Of a DNA stretch of 64,000 nt, positions 36,001 through 48,700 are shown piece after piece. Numbering within the stretch: position 1 is the first letter of the stretch; each line of letters starts with the position of its first letter. Below the pieces are notes generated by a model, which saw only the letters and a program-made list of their open reading frames with translations, ran no database searches and had not been told where the DNA came from. The translations under genes were made by a program, and so were the position numbers. The DNA comes from Cyanoderma ruficeps. Its lineage: Eukaryota; Chordata; Aves; Passeriformes; Timaliidae. The stretch is taken from the NCBI GenBank assembly GCA_008694505.1, contig VZDJ01000041.1:5226417-5290416 (forward strand), read 5' to 3'.

Positions 36001-39000
36001 TTATTTACTGATAATCCTCATGGCAAAACAGGCTCAACTTGGGGCACATTAAGCAAATTAATTAATTTGCTTCCAGGTAAGATAGAATTGGATGGTGAGA
36101 AACAAAAGACAAAATTAACACCTTTGCCACCCTTTTCCAATACTCACCTTCAGTCCTTCACTCCTTATTCCCCAACTCCCCTGTCCCTGATGGATGCAAG
36201 GGGATGGGGATGGGGCTTTATGGTTAGTCCACAACAACCTGTTCAGGTTGTTCACAACAGTCCACAACTGCTGTTCCTTCCTTCTCACACTTTTCCTGTG
36301 CCTCCAGAGTGGTGTGCTCCATGGCCTACATTGTGGGTATATACTCCACTGTGGTCCTTCATAGGCTGCAGATAATCTTTGCACCAGTGCCTGGAACTCA
36401 TCCTTGCTCTTCTTCTCTGACCTTGGTGTTCACACTAGTTTTGCTGACAAACTTTTATTTATTTTTTTTTTTACCTCCCCCTTGCTGCTCTCTCTGTGTG
36501 GTGTTGTTTTCTGTCCTTCCTTAAAATACATTTTCCCAGGTGTGCCACCAGCTTGGCTGATGGGTTCACCCATGGCATGTTCTTGGAGCTGGCTGTGTCT
36601 GGTGAGGTACGGCTCCTTGCCTCTCCTCATGGAGGTCACCCCTGCAGCCCCTCTGCTGCCAGCAACTTGACACATACACCCTGCACATGTGCTCAGTTGG
36701 TAAAGCAGTTAAATTAGATCATACCAAATACAAAAAAAAAAAAAAATTGGAGCAAGCTGCTGTGGATTTCTTTCAATTGGGGTACCTTTTTCATTTTACA
36801 GGTAATGCTTCTTTTTGGTCATTTTGGGACTATTCCTACAGTATTGCATTGCATCGCATCCTATTGTTCCTTTTATAAATGGCCAGGGTTAGCAAAAACT
36901 TTGTTTAGTAGCTTGCTGGTCGGAGACCTTTGCTTGTAGCACCTGTGGAAGAAACTTTTCGAGGGATGTGCAGATTTTTTTAATTTTTACTCATGGAAGA
37001 TGCTTTTATCCACAGCCAGTGCCAGCTGTTCCATGGTTTCTTTTGGAAGTCACTGTCCTCTGCTGGATGGCAGCAGAGTTTTTATGTTGCCAATCAGCAT
37101 TTTTCAGATTAAAGATCTAGTTAAGTGACCTAGCTCACTTTTCCTGAGTCGCTGAGTTCCTCAGTTCCTGGGTTCCATTGAGAATGCTGACAGGGTGTGC
37201 TTTCTCAGTAGATTTGCAGAATGATGATTTCTGGCAAGGTGGAGCAAAAACCACTCATACTTAAGCTGTAATTCCTGTTGTAGATGAAGTCCACATACGT
37301 CATCTGTCTTCGCTGATCTGTTCAGAATAAAGCTAGGGTCAGTTGAACCTAAAAGTGAGGGTAGACACTGCATACACTTTCTCACTGTCTGATGTAGATT
37401 AGAGAGGACTTGTACCTTGCCTTGGCCTGACGAAGCTGTAGGAGTGTAACCTCTGTCTTAGTAGGTGATACTGAAGGAAAATTGCTTGACTGCTGCTTAG
37501 TGAATTGAGCTAGTAAATGTGCTACTGAAAATATGAGTAAAGAATCATTCCCTTGAGACTTTGTATAAAGATGTGGTATTGTGCCATTTTAAATATTTAA
37601 TAGCTTTAAGACCTGCAGTCTTTTCTCTTTATGTATGAGGCCATTATTAATGTTGTGTGTTTTGAAGTTTCAGAATAATTTTATCACAGATGTGTCAGCC
37701 TCTGAAGGATAGCTGAGTACTAGCATGAAGTTGCTATCCATAAGGATGCTTTTCTGTAGTCTTAGTGCTGTAAAAGGTTCTTAGATAACTGTTTACAGCA
37801 AGTAAGATATGCAGAGTCTTTGGTGTTTAAGACTTGTAGATGGATGAGGACATTTAATTCAGTAGTTTACCATCTGTAACTGAAATTAGCTGAGTTGGTA
37901 GTTAAGCTTCTTCTTTTGGAATGAGGAGGAAGGCTCTGCATTTCCTTTTTAGATTGGTTACAGTACAGTAATCTGTTATGCTGGTATCCTGCTGTGATTA
38001 ACACTGCAGTCCCAACTCTTTATACCAGCCCTTTCACCAAAAGGAATCTTCTCCCATCCTTCTGAGAGCATGTGTTTGCCCCCTGCTTTTTGTTGGCACA
38101 GCTGTTTGGATGGAACATGTGGTGCACTGCATCAGGGACTCTTCTCTCTTGCATGACTTTTTCCCTTTTCTTTTTGTTTTGTTTCTTTTCTTCCAGATGG
38201 GCTACTTGCTATGTTAGACCATGAGGTCAAGAGACAGCTATACAGGCAAGAGTGAAAGTGCATAATAGGCTGAACTGGAAAGGCAGCACAAATTTGTTTT
38301 TTTCTTTTCCTTTCCACAGTGGCTGATCATTTATCACTTTACAATATTCAGACCCTGCAAGGTGGTGTGATTTCTCTAAGCTGCCTTTGTTCTAATGGAT
38401 TTTACAAAGTTCACTGGGTGATTTGACAGCTGGTACTAAATGACAGTGTGGACCAGAAGACCGTTCTGTAAAATAGTGTGTTCCTTCAATTGTAACACTC
38501 ACTGAGACCACAGTATTTAATTAGTAAATTAATAAGCAGCATGTTTTATTTATTAAAGTAATCTGCATAGCAGTAATATTGAATGCGAAATAAGAAAACT
38601 GGGGTGTCAGGAAAATTAAATGCAGATAGCTGAATTACTGAGCAAAGCATATTTATCTAGGGATATGGAGCTTGGATTTCTTCTTTGAGCTAGTTTGTGC
38701 TGACTTTGCAAGCAAGCTTCTCTTGAATTCTAGTGGTCTTCACACTGTAGCTTTAAAATTCACATATTTTATAGGTGCTTGATATTGATTTGTTCTTAAC
38801 TATTTTAGCCATGTTGCTTGGCAGACAGTGTAAAATTTGTGGTGGTTAACTGCTGCCACAGCAGAGGGAACAGAATTGCACTATTTTTCCAAGCAAAGAA
38901 TAGTTCTCCTTTCTAAAAAGTAATGAAGCTTTTAAAATTGTCTAATTCCATGCCAAAATTTCTTCCTTCAGTACTGTAGTGGTCTCGGTCAGACAGAGAA

Positions 39001-42000
39001 GCTTTGCAGTTCAGCTGCAGTGGCACCGCTAGGTAACAAATAATGTTTGGGGTTTTTTGCAAGTATTTGTATAGGTGAATCTTCTGATTGCAGTATTTGC
39101 CACTTGTGTATTTTGGCACTATCTGTTTGTAGTTATTTGTTTGGTCCTGCCTTAGTCTGTTGATGGCAAGCAAGACTTCTGAAGTAGCTTTTTGTTTTTT
39201 AGAAGGGTAGCACACAGAAATATTTTCTTAGTTGCTTTTACTGAGGTCTTGGTAGCTTGAGGCTTTTGTAAACACTTCTGCAAGACTGAAAGTGATTGAA
39301 ATAGTGTATTTATTTCTAGTGGATTCTTCCTTTGTATGCTTGCTCATACCTCCATGTTCATTAGCAGTTGATTTTCGTATATGTATGTATGGAAGCATCT
39401 TCTAGGCTGTTCAGTTTACTTCCTTAAAGAAGTGCTCTGTCTTGTTCTGTGTGTATGAACTAAGAGAATCCTGGTGGTTATGTCTAACTTTTTTTTCCCC
39501 TTTGACTGAAAGCAGAATAACCAAGCAAAAGCTCAAAGAATGAATGAAACCTACTCTCCTGCGGATCCCTCTGTCCTCGTTGTGTGGCTTCTCTTAGTCT
39601 TGGCAACCTCAAAAGCCCTCACCTCTGCCTCGTGCTCTGCTGGTCTCTTCTGAAGATCACTATGCTCTCTCTTCCCGAGGCTTGCTATCCTCAAATGTTA
39701 CTGTAAAAACAGGTTGAAAGTTTCTTCCCCCTCAGGTACAATTAGTTTTCAATTTAATGTCTTCATAGAAGAATAGCTATGCAGAATGTCAGCTACACCA
39801 TCTGTCCCATCAGTATCATCTGTCACTCTGCTTCAGGCCACCTGTGTTAATAAGGAAAGCTTTGCCTTTGCATGTCAAAACACCTTCAACACTTCAGTGT
39901 TTTCTAACCACTTAATTAAAAATAAAAAGGGGTGGCATAAAACGGGGAGAGGCATAACCAGTTGTGATTGACAGATTTGTTTTTTATCAAGTATGGACTG
40001 GCATGTATCTTCCTTTCGGGTTTATTAATTTATTTTAGTCGGTGGGAATTGTTACATTACTTGGAATTGGAAAAAGTAGAGTAAATGCAGGAGGGAGAAG
40101 AAATCTCAATCTAAAAATATTGCCGAGTATGACAAATAGAAATAATTCCCTATGGCAGCATGGGAAACTTCATTAAAAGCTCTAGAGCTTTCAAAATATG
40201 TGCTGAAATATCTTCTGTGAAACTTCAGTATGCTAGGGGAGAGCTAATAAAAGCCACTACATAGTACTGTTCTGGAAAACACTTGATTGGAGTTTGTATT
40301 CTTGTTGAAGACAAAATTATCTGTTCTGTTATTAAAGAACATTTATTGTGGGCAGTAGAACTGCAAAATCCAGTTTTCTCTGAATTTATTCTTTTTCCTT
40401 TTTAGCATGTTTATATATGGGTGTTCCAGCTCTTTTTATCCCTATTGTCAGGGATTTTTGCTGGGCAAAGATGGTATGTACTTGGTTGGAATAAAGTGGC
40501 CGAACAGCAGTAGTATTGGAGCTGTTCATGACTTCCTCTCCAGTAACACTGAGCTTGGTTAGTCTTATTCACTGACAGCTTACAATACATACAGAACAGC
40601 TGAAATTGGACAGAGGGTTTAAAGGCAGTTTTGGGGGAAAAGGAGGAAGTAACAGAGTGCATAAAACTCACTTCCTCAGTTAAGACTGCCTAAAAAGATA
40701 TGGGAATTCAAGGTATTCAGTTGTCCTGATCAGATAAAAAAGGTGATAAGTTAGATGTTTAATTAAAAGAAATTAAACATTCATTTTATTTAAATGTGTT
40801 TGAGAGATTTGTTTTGGTTGGATAGCCATCCTCTGGGAATTCGAGAATAAGATCAATGCATAGTTCAATATTTCCGTATTTCGTCCACATCTTGTCATTC
40901 TCTTGTAGGTGATATACAGGGTGGTAGGTGGTTATTTTTTGCAATGGTTTTTTTTTGTGTTTGTTTTTTGTTTTGGTTTTTTTAAGTTGGTAATGTACAC
41001 TTAAGAGAATTAAAATCCATAAACAGGTCAGCTTCCTGACTAGGTGCATAGCATTGCCTGTATACTCACAATTTTTTCTCTCAAATATGACTTACTTTTG
41101 CAAGTTTTATGGCAAATCAAATTTGTTTTAGTAACAGCATGTCTGCAACTGTCCATCTTACCCTAAAATGCGGAAATCAAATTCCTGTAATCACTTTAGA
41201 ATTGGGCCTAGTTGTATGTTTAAGCATTTTATATGCTTAGTAAGAGCTTACTATGTAACCTTTTGATTAATTCCTGTCTTTCTGTTCCTTTACCATGGTG
41301 TTTCCCCAAATGTATTTAAGATATTACTGTCTTCATAATTGCAGGACAAAACCTTCTTTACTGTCAGAATTTAGATGTTGATGTATTTAAGTACAAGCAT
41401 TGCACGTTCTCTCAATAAATGTCATCTTTGCTGTGTTTCTTGCAGTCTAACAAGCTTGTCTGTGTTATACAGTTCTAAAAAGATGTGTTTTCTGAAGCTT
41501 TAGCACAAAGGCAGTGACGTTTGTTCATGGGATCACAGCCTTTCATTTTGAGTGTATTGGAGAAGTTTAGCCTGGTGCCTGCTCTCTGCTGCACCAGAGC
41601 ATGGCAGGTGTGAAAGATGAGTGTCGACAGTTCCCTCACAGGTATTCATCCTCATTTCTGTTTGAAAACAGCTTCAATTACACCGAGTGATGAAGCTCTG
41701 TGCACAGCGCAGGAAGCAAGGTGTGCTTGCTTAAAGGAATTGTCATCTAATATTAATGTTCCCCAAGGGGCCGTGTGGGCTCGGAGTAGGCTCAGTATTC
41801 GTGTGGCTGTACGCAGCATAAACGCTTTTCTTCACACTCCCTTCTTCTGGGATGTTTTATAGCAAGATAACCACACCCACAGAATGTGGAGGCTTGAAGG
41901 CCTTTCTGAGCAGGGTGACATGCTCACAGTGGTACAGCCCCATAGGTATTATGGGGTGCCTGCATTGAAAGAATTGTTTTTCTCATGTGTGGGCTCTCCT

Positions 42001-45000
42001 GTTGTTTACTGACAAATGGTTTTTAGTGACAGAACGTGCAGCTTGCAGCCAGGCATTGCTCCCTCAGATATGCTGGCAGGTAGGAGTGCTGATGCTGCTG
42101 CCAGAGAACTGCTGATTCTGGGTTATTTTAAGCCAGGATTGGCTGCCCAGTATAGTTACAGTCAGCATACTGGCATAACTAGGGAGGCAGTCTGGGGTGA
42201 TTGAGGAGGAGCTGGGGACTGCTGAGATCAGCCCAGCTATTAAAATGTGTTATCCTTAATATTAAAAAAAAGTTTTTGAGCGCGCCCATCAGAACCAAAG
42301 CCACAGTTTGCTTACAGGCACATCTCTGGTGAACTCCAGCTGTGGAGATGTTTAAAATTTGGTCTTTTCCATAAGTTCCTTATTCTTAAGGTTTCAGTTT
42401 GCTCACATTAGTTTATGTTTAGCATAAGACACTTTCCTCTGCCCAAGTTGCCAAACAGTATATGGTCCTTCACAGGCAGAAACCCAAATTGTCCCATTTA
42501 CCTGGGGCAGCACTCATACTTGCTGACAGCTTGCTGAAAGAAACTGAGAATGGTTTATGCACTTACAGGGATAATCTGTAGTTTCTTACTGACTTTTCAT
42601 ATCACTGAATGCAAACTATCAGAATTTGTTGTAATTGCTTTTTTACAGACTTAGTGTACAAGTAAATAGCCAGCAGAATACAAATGAATAAGTTATAAAA
42701 TTATGTGTATAATTTAAAATATACTCACAGAAGTAAATGTAGACAGCTCTGAGAAGCTTGGATGGCCTTCCAGTGAGCTGTGTAAGTGGCATCTAATGTC
42801 AATGCAGATAAGTAGACAATATATAGTTGCAACAAGGAAGCACACCAGATATATTTAGTTTTAGGTTTGCATATGTACATAGTAATAAATTCTATATCAT
42901 GATTGTAGGACCTTGACAATTCAGAGTTGAGTGATTGGATTTTGGAATTAATTACCGTGACTTCGCTTCTTTATGTATTGATTAGTTTTTGTAAAATGAG
43001 GTGTTACTTAACTGTATCAAGACAGCCACAGCACTTAAATGCTGTGTCCACTTATTTCTGCAAGAGTAATGTAGCAATGCAGTTATGTTTGAAGAATTCT
43101 TTTAGCTAAGTAGAAGTAATCTGTCCATTCTGTGCTTGTATTAAAGAGAGAGACTTACTGTATCGGAGGGAGGCTAACTACAATGGTGTGTACTGACAGG
43201 ACAAGGAGAAATGACTCCAGAGGGAGAGTGGGTTTAGATACAATGTTAGGAAGAAATTCTTTACTGTGGGGTTGGTGAGGCAGTGGAACAGGTTGTGCAG
43301 AGAAATTATGGATGTCCCATCCCTGGAAGTGCTATTGTAGATATATGGAATAAATATGCTATAAAACCGAAGTAATAAATTAATGTTATACCTACAAGTT
43401 GACATCATCTGTCAGTAGAAACAGGGCATTTTTTCTTTGTGAAAGCCAACACAGAAAGGGGGTGAAAAAATTAACTGTACACAGTAAAAACAAGCTTTGA
43501 AGGAAGGAGGAAATGGGACTAAAATTGTCGGAGGAAATGAGGCTTTAGCAGGATTTTTTGTCCTTGCCTAGTGTCCTTTTGCCCATTTTGGCCTTGGGAT
43601 CTTCTTTATAAGAACCAGAATGGTGCCCATAAGGCTTGTGAAGACAGGCAGTAGAGGAAAGGCAAGACGTACAGGACTTGGTCTGTCTGCTCAGTGCATT
43701 TGCAGGATGGGCAGCTTTTAGCCATGATCACAGCTTGGTGCCTGAGGTGGGATTGGCAGAAGAATGGAGCAACAAAGAAACCAGGTCACTGTAGGAGACT
43801 GGCCTTTCCTAATTTTGCTGTTTACAGAAGATCTTGACTGTTTCCTACTGTCTGTTAGAGTGACTTTAAACATGGTTATATGTAGGCTGAAAGTGCTCAC
43901 ACCAAAGCTATTTATGCATATGTATATGTCTAAATATATAAAACATCCTTAAAGTGCACCTTTAGTGTTGCAGCAGAGTAGCACTTTAAATTCTTCGAAG
44001 TTGGATCTGATTTCAGTACAAATGTTCAGTGTAATAAACCCGTTCACTCTTGTTAAGAGTAAACCTTGAACACTTTCTGCGGATGATTAATCCCTTTGGC
44101 TTTTCACTTCTGGGAGTTTCTATTTAAGGTAGAATGGGAAATGCTTTTGGTGTTTTCATTGTGGTATTCTTTAAAGTGCTTTTAAGTATATTGAGAAAAA
44201 CACAGCAGCTTGGCAATAGTTCAATCAAAAGTTAAGAAAATTGAGGACAGCTGAGTTATCTATTAGTGTGTGTTGCAGAAGCCCACAACAGGTGAGGATC
44301 TCAGAGGAGATGGGTACCAGTTTACCACAGCCTCATCTTCTTTCTGCAGGTGTCTTTGACTTTAAGGTATTTAACATAGTTTCTGTGAATATAGGCTAAA
44401 TGAATGCTTGTTGCTTTTCAAATGGTTTGTACAGGTCATATTTATTTTAAATGGGTTTTATTTGTTTCATTGCCTCCTTTTCTTCTAGGAAACCCAGCGC
44501 TTGCTGGCGGAGCCAGTCCCTGGGATAAAAGCAGAGCCAGATGAAAGCAACGCACGCTATTTTCATGTGGTCATTGCAGGTCCACAGGATTCCCCCTTTG
44601 AGGGTGGGACATTTAAACTTGAACTATTCCTTCCAGAAGAATATCCAATGGCAGCTCCTAAAGTACGTTTCATGACCAAAATTTACCATCCTAATGTAGA
44701 CAAGCTGGGAAGAATATGTTTAGATATTTTGAAAGGTAAGTGTTACTGTGTTTGCTTTCTTCTTATTATATTAAGTACGGTTATTTGTAAGTTGACCCTA
44801 AAAAGAGTTTTCATGTGTTCAAAGAATATCTTGCTTATTCTTTAATCTGGAAAAACTTGCTATTTCTGTAAACTGTGGTGAATATGGTGTTTCATAGTGC
44901 TATAAATGTTTCTTCAGATAAATGGTCCCCAGCTTTGCAGATTCGTACAGTTCTGCTATCAATCCAGGCTTTGTTAAGTGCTCCCAATCCAGATGATCCA

Positions 45001-45729
45001 CTAGCAAATGATGTAGCTGAGCAATGGAAGACCAATGAAGCCCAAGCCATAGAAACAGGTGATGTATCTTCTAACTTTTTTTTTTCCCTAGTTTTAGGAA
45101 TATCTTGTCACTCACTGGCTGGGGTATGTAAATCCTGACCTCTAGTTTTATGTCTGCGACGTGGAGAAACGAAAAATTACTGCCTACAGTTATAGTCCAG
45201 GTGCCCTGAATGTGCCTGCAATGATCTATTTTTAAGTCTGTGAGGCTTGATAGAAGAAGGAGCTCTCTTGATCTGCTTTATCTTGAATTTTGATGGTCCT
45301 AATTTGTTAGTCTGTCTAATTTGGAGTTCTGGTAAAATGAAGAAGTATTCTACTGCTTGTCCTCTACATCTTAAGGAACAGATTAACAGGTTCCAGAAAG
45401 TACAGCTTTACTGATATTGCTGCATCTGTTGCAGGCTATAGTGGAATGGAAGATTTACTGTGTTATGCCTCTTCACTTTTGGATCCACTGCTGTCAGAGT
45501 GTTTCTATAACATACAAAAGTTGACAGCTGCTGGAATTCAAAATTGTGCTTAAAAATCTCAGAACAGATACATTTTGTGTACTTGCGGCAGTGGTATAAA
45601 AGAGATATTTAAGAATATGTATTTAAAATTACTTTAATCAAACCTGAAAACTACATCTTTTCTTAAATGTATTTCTTTTTCTTTACAGCCAGAGCATGGA
45701 CTAGGCTATATGCCATGAATAATATTTAA
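27058..45729 (+). CDS. UBE2N: Ubiquitin-conjugating enzyme E2 N (Ubc13)
   Basis: Four coding exons (27058-27087, 44489-44735, 44918-45058, 45689-45729) join to 152 codons plus TAA, the family length. As far as I can recall, the product is identical to human UBE2N. Ubc13 pairs with a UEV partner (UBE2V1 or UBE2V2) and builds K63-linked ubiquitin chains, working with E3s such as TRAF6, RNF8 and HLTF-type ligases in NF-kB signalling and DNA-damage tolerance in the cytosol and nucleus. Visible hallmarks are the UBC fold across almost the whole protein, the HPN motif ([15 protein letters not shown]) with Asn79, and catalytic Cys87. The start ATG has A at -3 and G at +4. Exon 1 encodes only ten residues ([10 protein letters not shown]), with 17.4 kb to exon 2. 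Introns 2 and 3 are 182 and 630 bp. The gene is divergent from MRPL42 and convergent with NUDT4. No defect is seen. Confidence 0.98.
31903..32962 (+). mobile_element. Avian ERV long terminal repeat, probable solo LTR
   Basis: The block of about 1.05 kb begins near TGTTGTGGTGGGTTCACCGT and matches the layout I remember for a long avian ERVL-type LTR: AGCTGAGCAGGGGAGAGAAA, GGGTCAAGAGATTCACAGG, AACAGACTTGACTTGGGGAA, TTCTTCCCGGGCTAAACTTC, a series of degenerate CTCCAGCATGG / CCCACAGG-type units, then CACTGACCTTGGTGTCTGCA and GGGGGAAGCTTCTGGCAGC. No gag, pol or env sequence flanks it, so it is best read as a solo LTR. The 213-codon frame inside is a by-product. Exact ends and family name are uncertain. 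Confidence 0.75.
34740..35045 (+). mobile_element. CR1 LINE 3'-end fragment in UBE2N intron 1
   Basis: The fragment shows clear CR1 order: AGAGCTGGAGAAGGACTTTT, ACAAGGGCATATAGGGATAG, TTAGATTAGATGTAAGGAAG, TGGATGCCCCATCCCTGGT, GGTGTCCCTGCCCATGGCAG and a worn 3' end near CTCACTGTATGAAC. It is a 5'-truncated sense-orientation copy, diverged and noncoding. Confidence 0.9.
35885..36690 (+). mobile_element. Second, diverged ERV-type LTR of the same group
   Basis: It starts near GAGGTGGGCTGACCTTGGCC and shares blocks in the same order with the LTR at 31903: CATGGGTCAAGACAGAGAGA, CATGGCAAAACAGGCTCAAC TTGGGG, TCTCTGACCTTGGTGTTCAC and TTGGCTGATGGGTTCACCC. It is shorter and much more diverged, so it is an older or different-subfamily copy. 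It has no adjacent retroviral genes. The 157-codon frame at 35902-36375 lies inside it and is not a gene. Confidence 0.65.
43185..43332 (+). mobile_element. CR1 internal fragment lacking its 3' end
   Basis: Bases read ACAAGGAGAAATGACTCCAG, GGTTTAGATACAATGTTAGG, AGTGGAACAGGTTGTGCAG and GGATGTCCCATCCCTGGAAG, then CR1 similarity stops. CR1 copies normally keep the 3' end and lose the 5' end, so the missing tail implies a later deletion or rearrangement. Confidence 0.8.
44489..44735 (+). CDS. UBE2N: UBE2N coding exon 2
   Basis: The exon runs from acceptor TTCTAG to donor GTAAGT. It encodes residues 11-92 and the first base of codon 93, from [10 protein letters not shown] to CLDILK. It includes the UEV-facing surface, HPN (residues 77-79) and catalytic Cys87 (TGT at 44717-44719). 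The frame continues past the donor to 44845, but that part is intron. Confidence 0.98.
44918..45058 (+). CDS. UBE2N: UBE2N coding exon 3
   Basis: The acceptor is TTCTTCAG and the donor GTGATG. It completes Asp93 and encodes [13 protein letters not shown] through EAQAIET plus the first base of Ala140. It forms the helical C-terminal half of the UBC fold. Confidence 0.98.
45689..45729 (+). CDS. UBE2N: UBE2N coding exon 4
   Basis: After the acceptor CTTTACAG the exon encodes [13 protein letters not shown] (Ala completed here) and stops at TAA 45727-45729. Confidence 0.98.
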
Positions 45730-48700
45730 ATGCGCTTTGAACATCAAGTGTGCATCACTTCTCCTGTTCTGCCAAGACCTCTTCCTTTTTTTGTTTGCAT
45801 TTAATGGACACAGTCTTAGAAACATTACAGAATAAAAGCCCAGACATCTTCAGTCCTTTGGTGATTAAATGCACATTAGCAAATCTGTGTCTTGTCCTAA
45901 TTCACTATTGTCCCGCATGAGCAGAGGCTAGAAGTATCATCTGGATTGTTACGAAATTGTTTGAAAGCAGCAGCACATCTCTGCTTTTAATCATTTTTCC
46001 TGTCATGGTTTAAGTATAAGCACTGTGAATGAAGGTAGGCAGGGTTAGCTGCGGGGCTTTTTGTTTTAATTTTGTGGGCTCCTCCTTCCCTTTTATGGTG
46101 ATGCTAATTGCATTGGTAAAAGCAGCTAACCAGTTATACTTTAGAATATACCCTCTAGCCCAGTCTAACTTAGACGCTGTAGATGGACAAGCTTCATTGT
46201 TTGAACAAAAAATGGGAACATTAAACATCCATCACCTTCACTAATACTATAGTGATTCTGCTGTCAAGTGTAGAAAAATCCCTCCAAGAAAAAGCTTGTG
46301 ACCATTTTGTATGGCTTGTCTGGAAAATCTCCTGTAAATCTTATGTTTTAGTAAAATATTTTTTGTTATTCTACTTTGCCTTTGTATAGTTTATTTTGCT
46401 GTGTTTTCATTTCTCTGTGACAATCGTATTTTAAAAAAATGAGTCCAGAATTGACAATTTTTTTTCAGACAGTCTGACAGGTTTAACAGTAAAGAGGGGG
46501 AACTCACAAGTTTTTTTGCGTTTTTTTTTTTTTGTTTGTTTTTCTTCTTCTGTGTCCTGACTTTTTTTATTAGTTTGTGTTATGTAGGGTGACCTGACCT
46601 GGCCAATTTAATATGAAAGTGCATTTGGAGTGACTTTCAGAAACAAGTCTCTGATGTAACAATTGTAACCTTAATTTTAGTAATGCATCGATGTGTTTTC
46701 ATGGAAATAACCAGAATGAAGTAGAAGGTTGAGAGCAAATGACAGCACTAATTATGAGTGCCTGCATAGCAGCACAGTTTTCTAACTTCTTTAATTTCTG
46801 CCCTCTATTAACTTGAAATTCCAGTGTGCAGAACCACTGTTAGAGCCAGCTTGTGTATTGACTGATGTCTGCTTAGCCACTTACAGCTAGCAACTCATAC
46901 CAGTGGTTTCTCTACAAGCCTTATTCAGCTACTTGCTTGAGAAACCGGTCAGCTTAAATAGCAACAAAGCTTCTTTATTGGAGGGAAGGAAAGTGATGAA
47001 AAAATTCCTTCTCATCCTTGTTTTTTGTGTACGCATCCTGTCTAGGAGTCTAGTATCTTTTCTGGAAACCCATCTAATTGCTTCCCTTCATTTCTTGTAT
47101 CTCTGTTCTCTTCCTTTCCCCAAGCCCTCTCCCTCACAAAACCAACCAGCCAAACAAAAAGCTTAAAAGCTTTTGGCAAGGTCAACCTGAAGTGTATAAA
47201 TGACAGCTCATAGTGGTTGCAGTAGGGAGGTTTTTTTGTCATGCAATTCAGGGGTATGGTTATGTAGTCTGTTGGTATTCTCCCTCTTTCACCTCTAGTG
47301 TCATCTGGAATTTCTATAGAATGTGGTGTATTTATTGTGCTCTTATGTAAGATGAAGACTATCTATTAAAACTATGTTTTCCAACAGACAGTGCTTTCAG
47401 TGGTTAGTAACTGGTATTGTCCCTCAAAGTTCTCTGCAACGTGGTTGAAGAACAGTTCAAAATTCCACTTTTTCACCAAACCGAGTCATAAAAAAACTGT
47501 TTTAAAAGTAGTTTCTGTGTTGAATGTAAGCCAGAGTTGGGTCCAGGGCTTGTAACATGTTCTTCAGAGTGGGTAAGCACCATTAACCCTCTCTTCTTAA
47601 AAATGTCTGTTTGGGGTTGGCCTGCCTACATCCTGGATCTGCTACTGGCATAGATAACTTTTGTGGCTGGCAGCTGAGAATAAGTGAGCTGTGTCATAGA
47701 CTCTGGATTCACTTCACCTACCTCTTAATGCTTTATCTTACACTACGCATGCAGCTTCCCTCAGCTCTGTCTCTAGTCCAAGGGCTGGTGGCACCCCCAG
47801 AGGACAGTCAGTCCCACCTAAGCATCCTGTTTGAGAGTGGCTTTCCCTTCCTTCAGTAGAGAAACAACACCTGAGCTGGGACTTAAACAGTTTTAACTTC
47901 ATAGGCGGGATGAATCCAGACCCAGATAATGTATATTAAATAATACTTTACTTTTAAACCTGATTTTAAAAGCCGTGTATAGAGTCAAGCTGGGAATATC
48001 ATTCCAGCTTGTGCTAAGGAATGTGTGACAGTGTAAATTTTTTGAAGCCAGTAAGATATAACCTCTTCCTCAGTTAAGCAGGTGTATATTCCCAGTTGTT
48101 ACGTGAAACTCAGTTATTTCTCTTACACCTACATTGCAGCCGGTTAGCTAATGCAGCTGTTTTTTAGGGAGTGTTAGTTTTATCTCCATTTTTAGTACAT
48201 CTATTGGATCAATTTACAGTAACTCTAAAATAAATGGGTTTCCTCTACCATTACTGGTGCTATGTGTCAAATGTCCTGAAATCCTGAGCAAGAGTGATGA
48301 CATTGCATTTTATATGTCAGTGTTTGGGTAGTAGCTGTGTAGCTGTTGAGTTTGGGTTATCACATGGGCTGTATAACCACACATGCAAAATACTTTTGCA
48401 GTAGTTTCCTGTAGATCAGGAGGAAGGCATTTGGTTTTGCATAAATATTCAGTGGTGGTCTCTTCACATGCAGCCATGTTCTGTCATAGGTATGATTACT
48501 GGAAACTGGTGGAACAGGCTTTTTGTATCTTAGCTGACTTTAGTCTAAACCAAGTGTAACATTGCTTCGATAGCTTTCAAGTACTTGCATTTCTAACACA
48601 TTGAGACTGTTGTGGAAAATCTTAATGGACTAGTGACATCATAAATTGTGACATCTCTATATACATTCCTTATTCCTCCTTGGTTTTTTTTGGGGGTGGG

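Larger units (their letters stand above)
27088..44488 (+). other. UBE2N: UBE2N intron 1 (17.4 kb)
   Basis: The donor is GTACGG and the acceptor TTTTCTTCTAG. The first 550 bp belong to the CpG island. The rest is AT-rich with two ERV-type LTRs (about 31903-32962 and 35885-36690), CR1 fragments (34740-35045, 43185-43332) and short T/G-rich tracts. I see no exon of another gene and no structured RNA. The stretches 27.7-31.9, 33.0-34.7 and 36.7-43.2 kb hold nothing else I can name. Confidence 0.85.

Noticed and set aside
35902..36375. 157-codon open frame
   Set aside because: It lies within the second, older LTR.
31903..36690. A provirus bounded by two LTRs
   Set aside because: The LTRs differ greatly in length and sequence, and no gag, pol or env sequence lies between; a CR1 does.
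44501..44845. 114-codon frame as a separate protein
   Set aside because: It is UBE2N exon 2 in the correct frame with an unspliced tail of intron 2.
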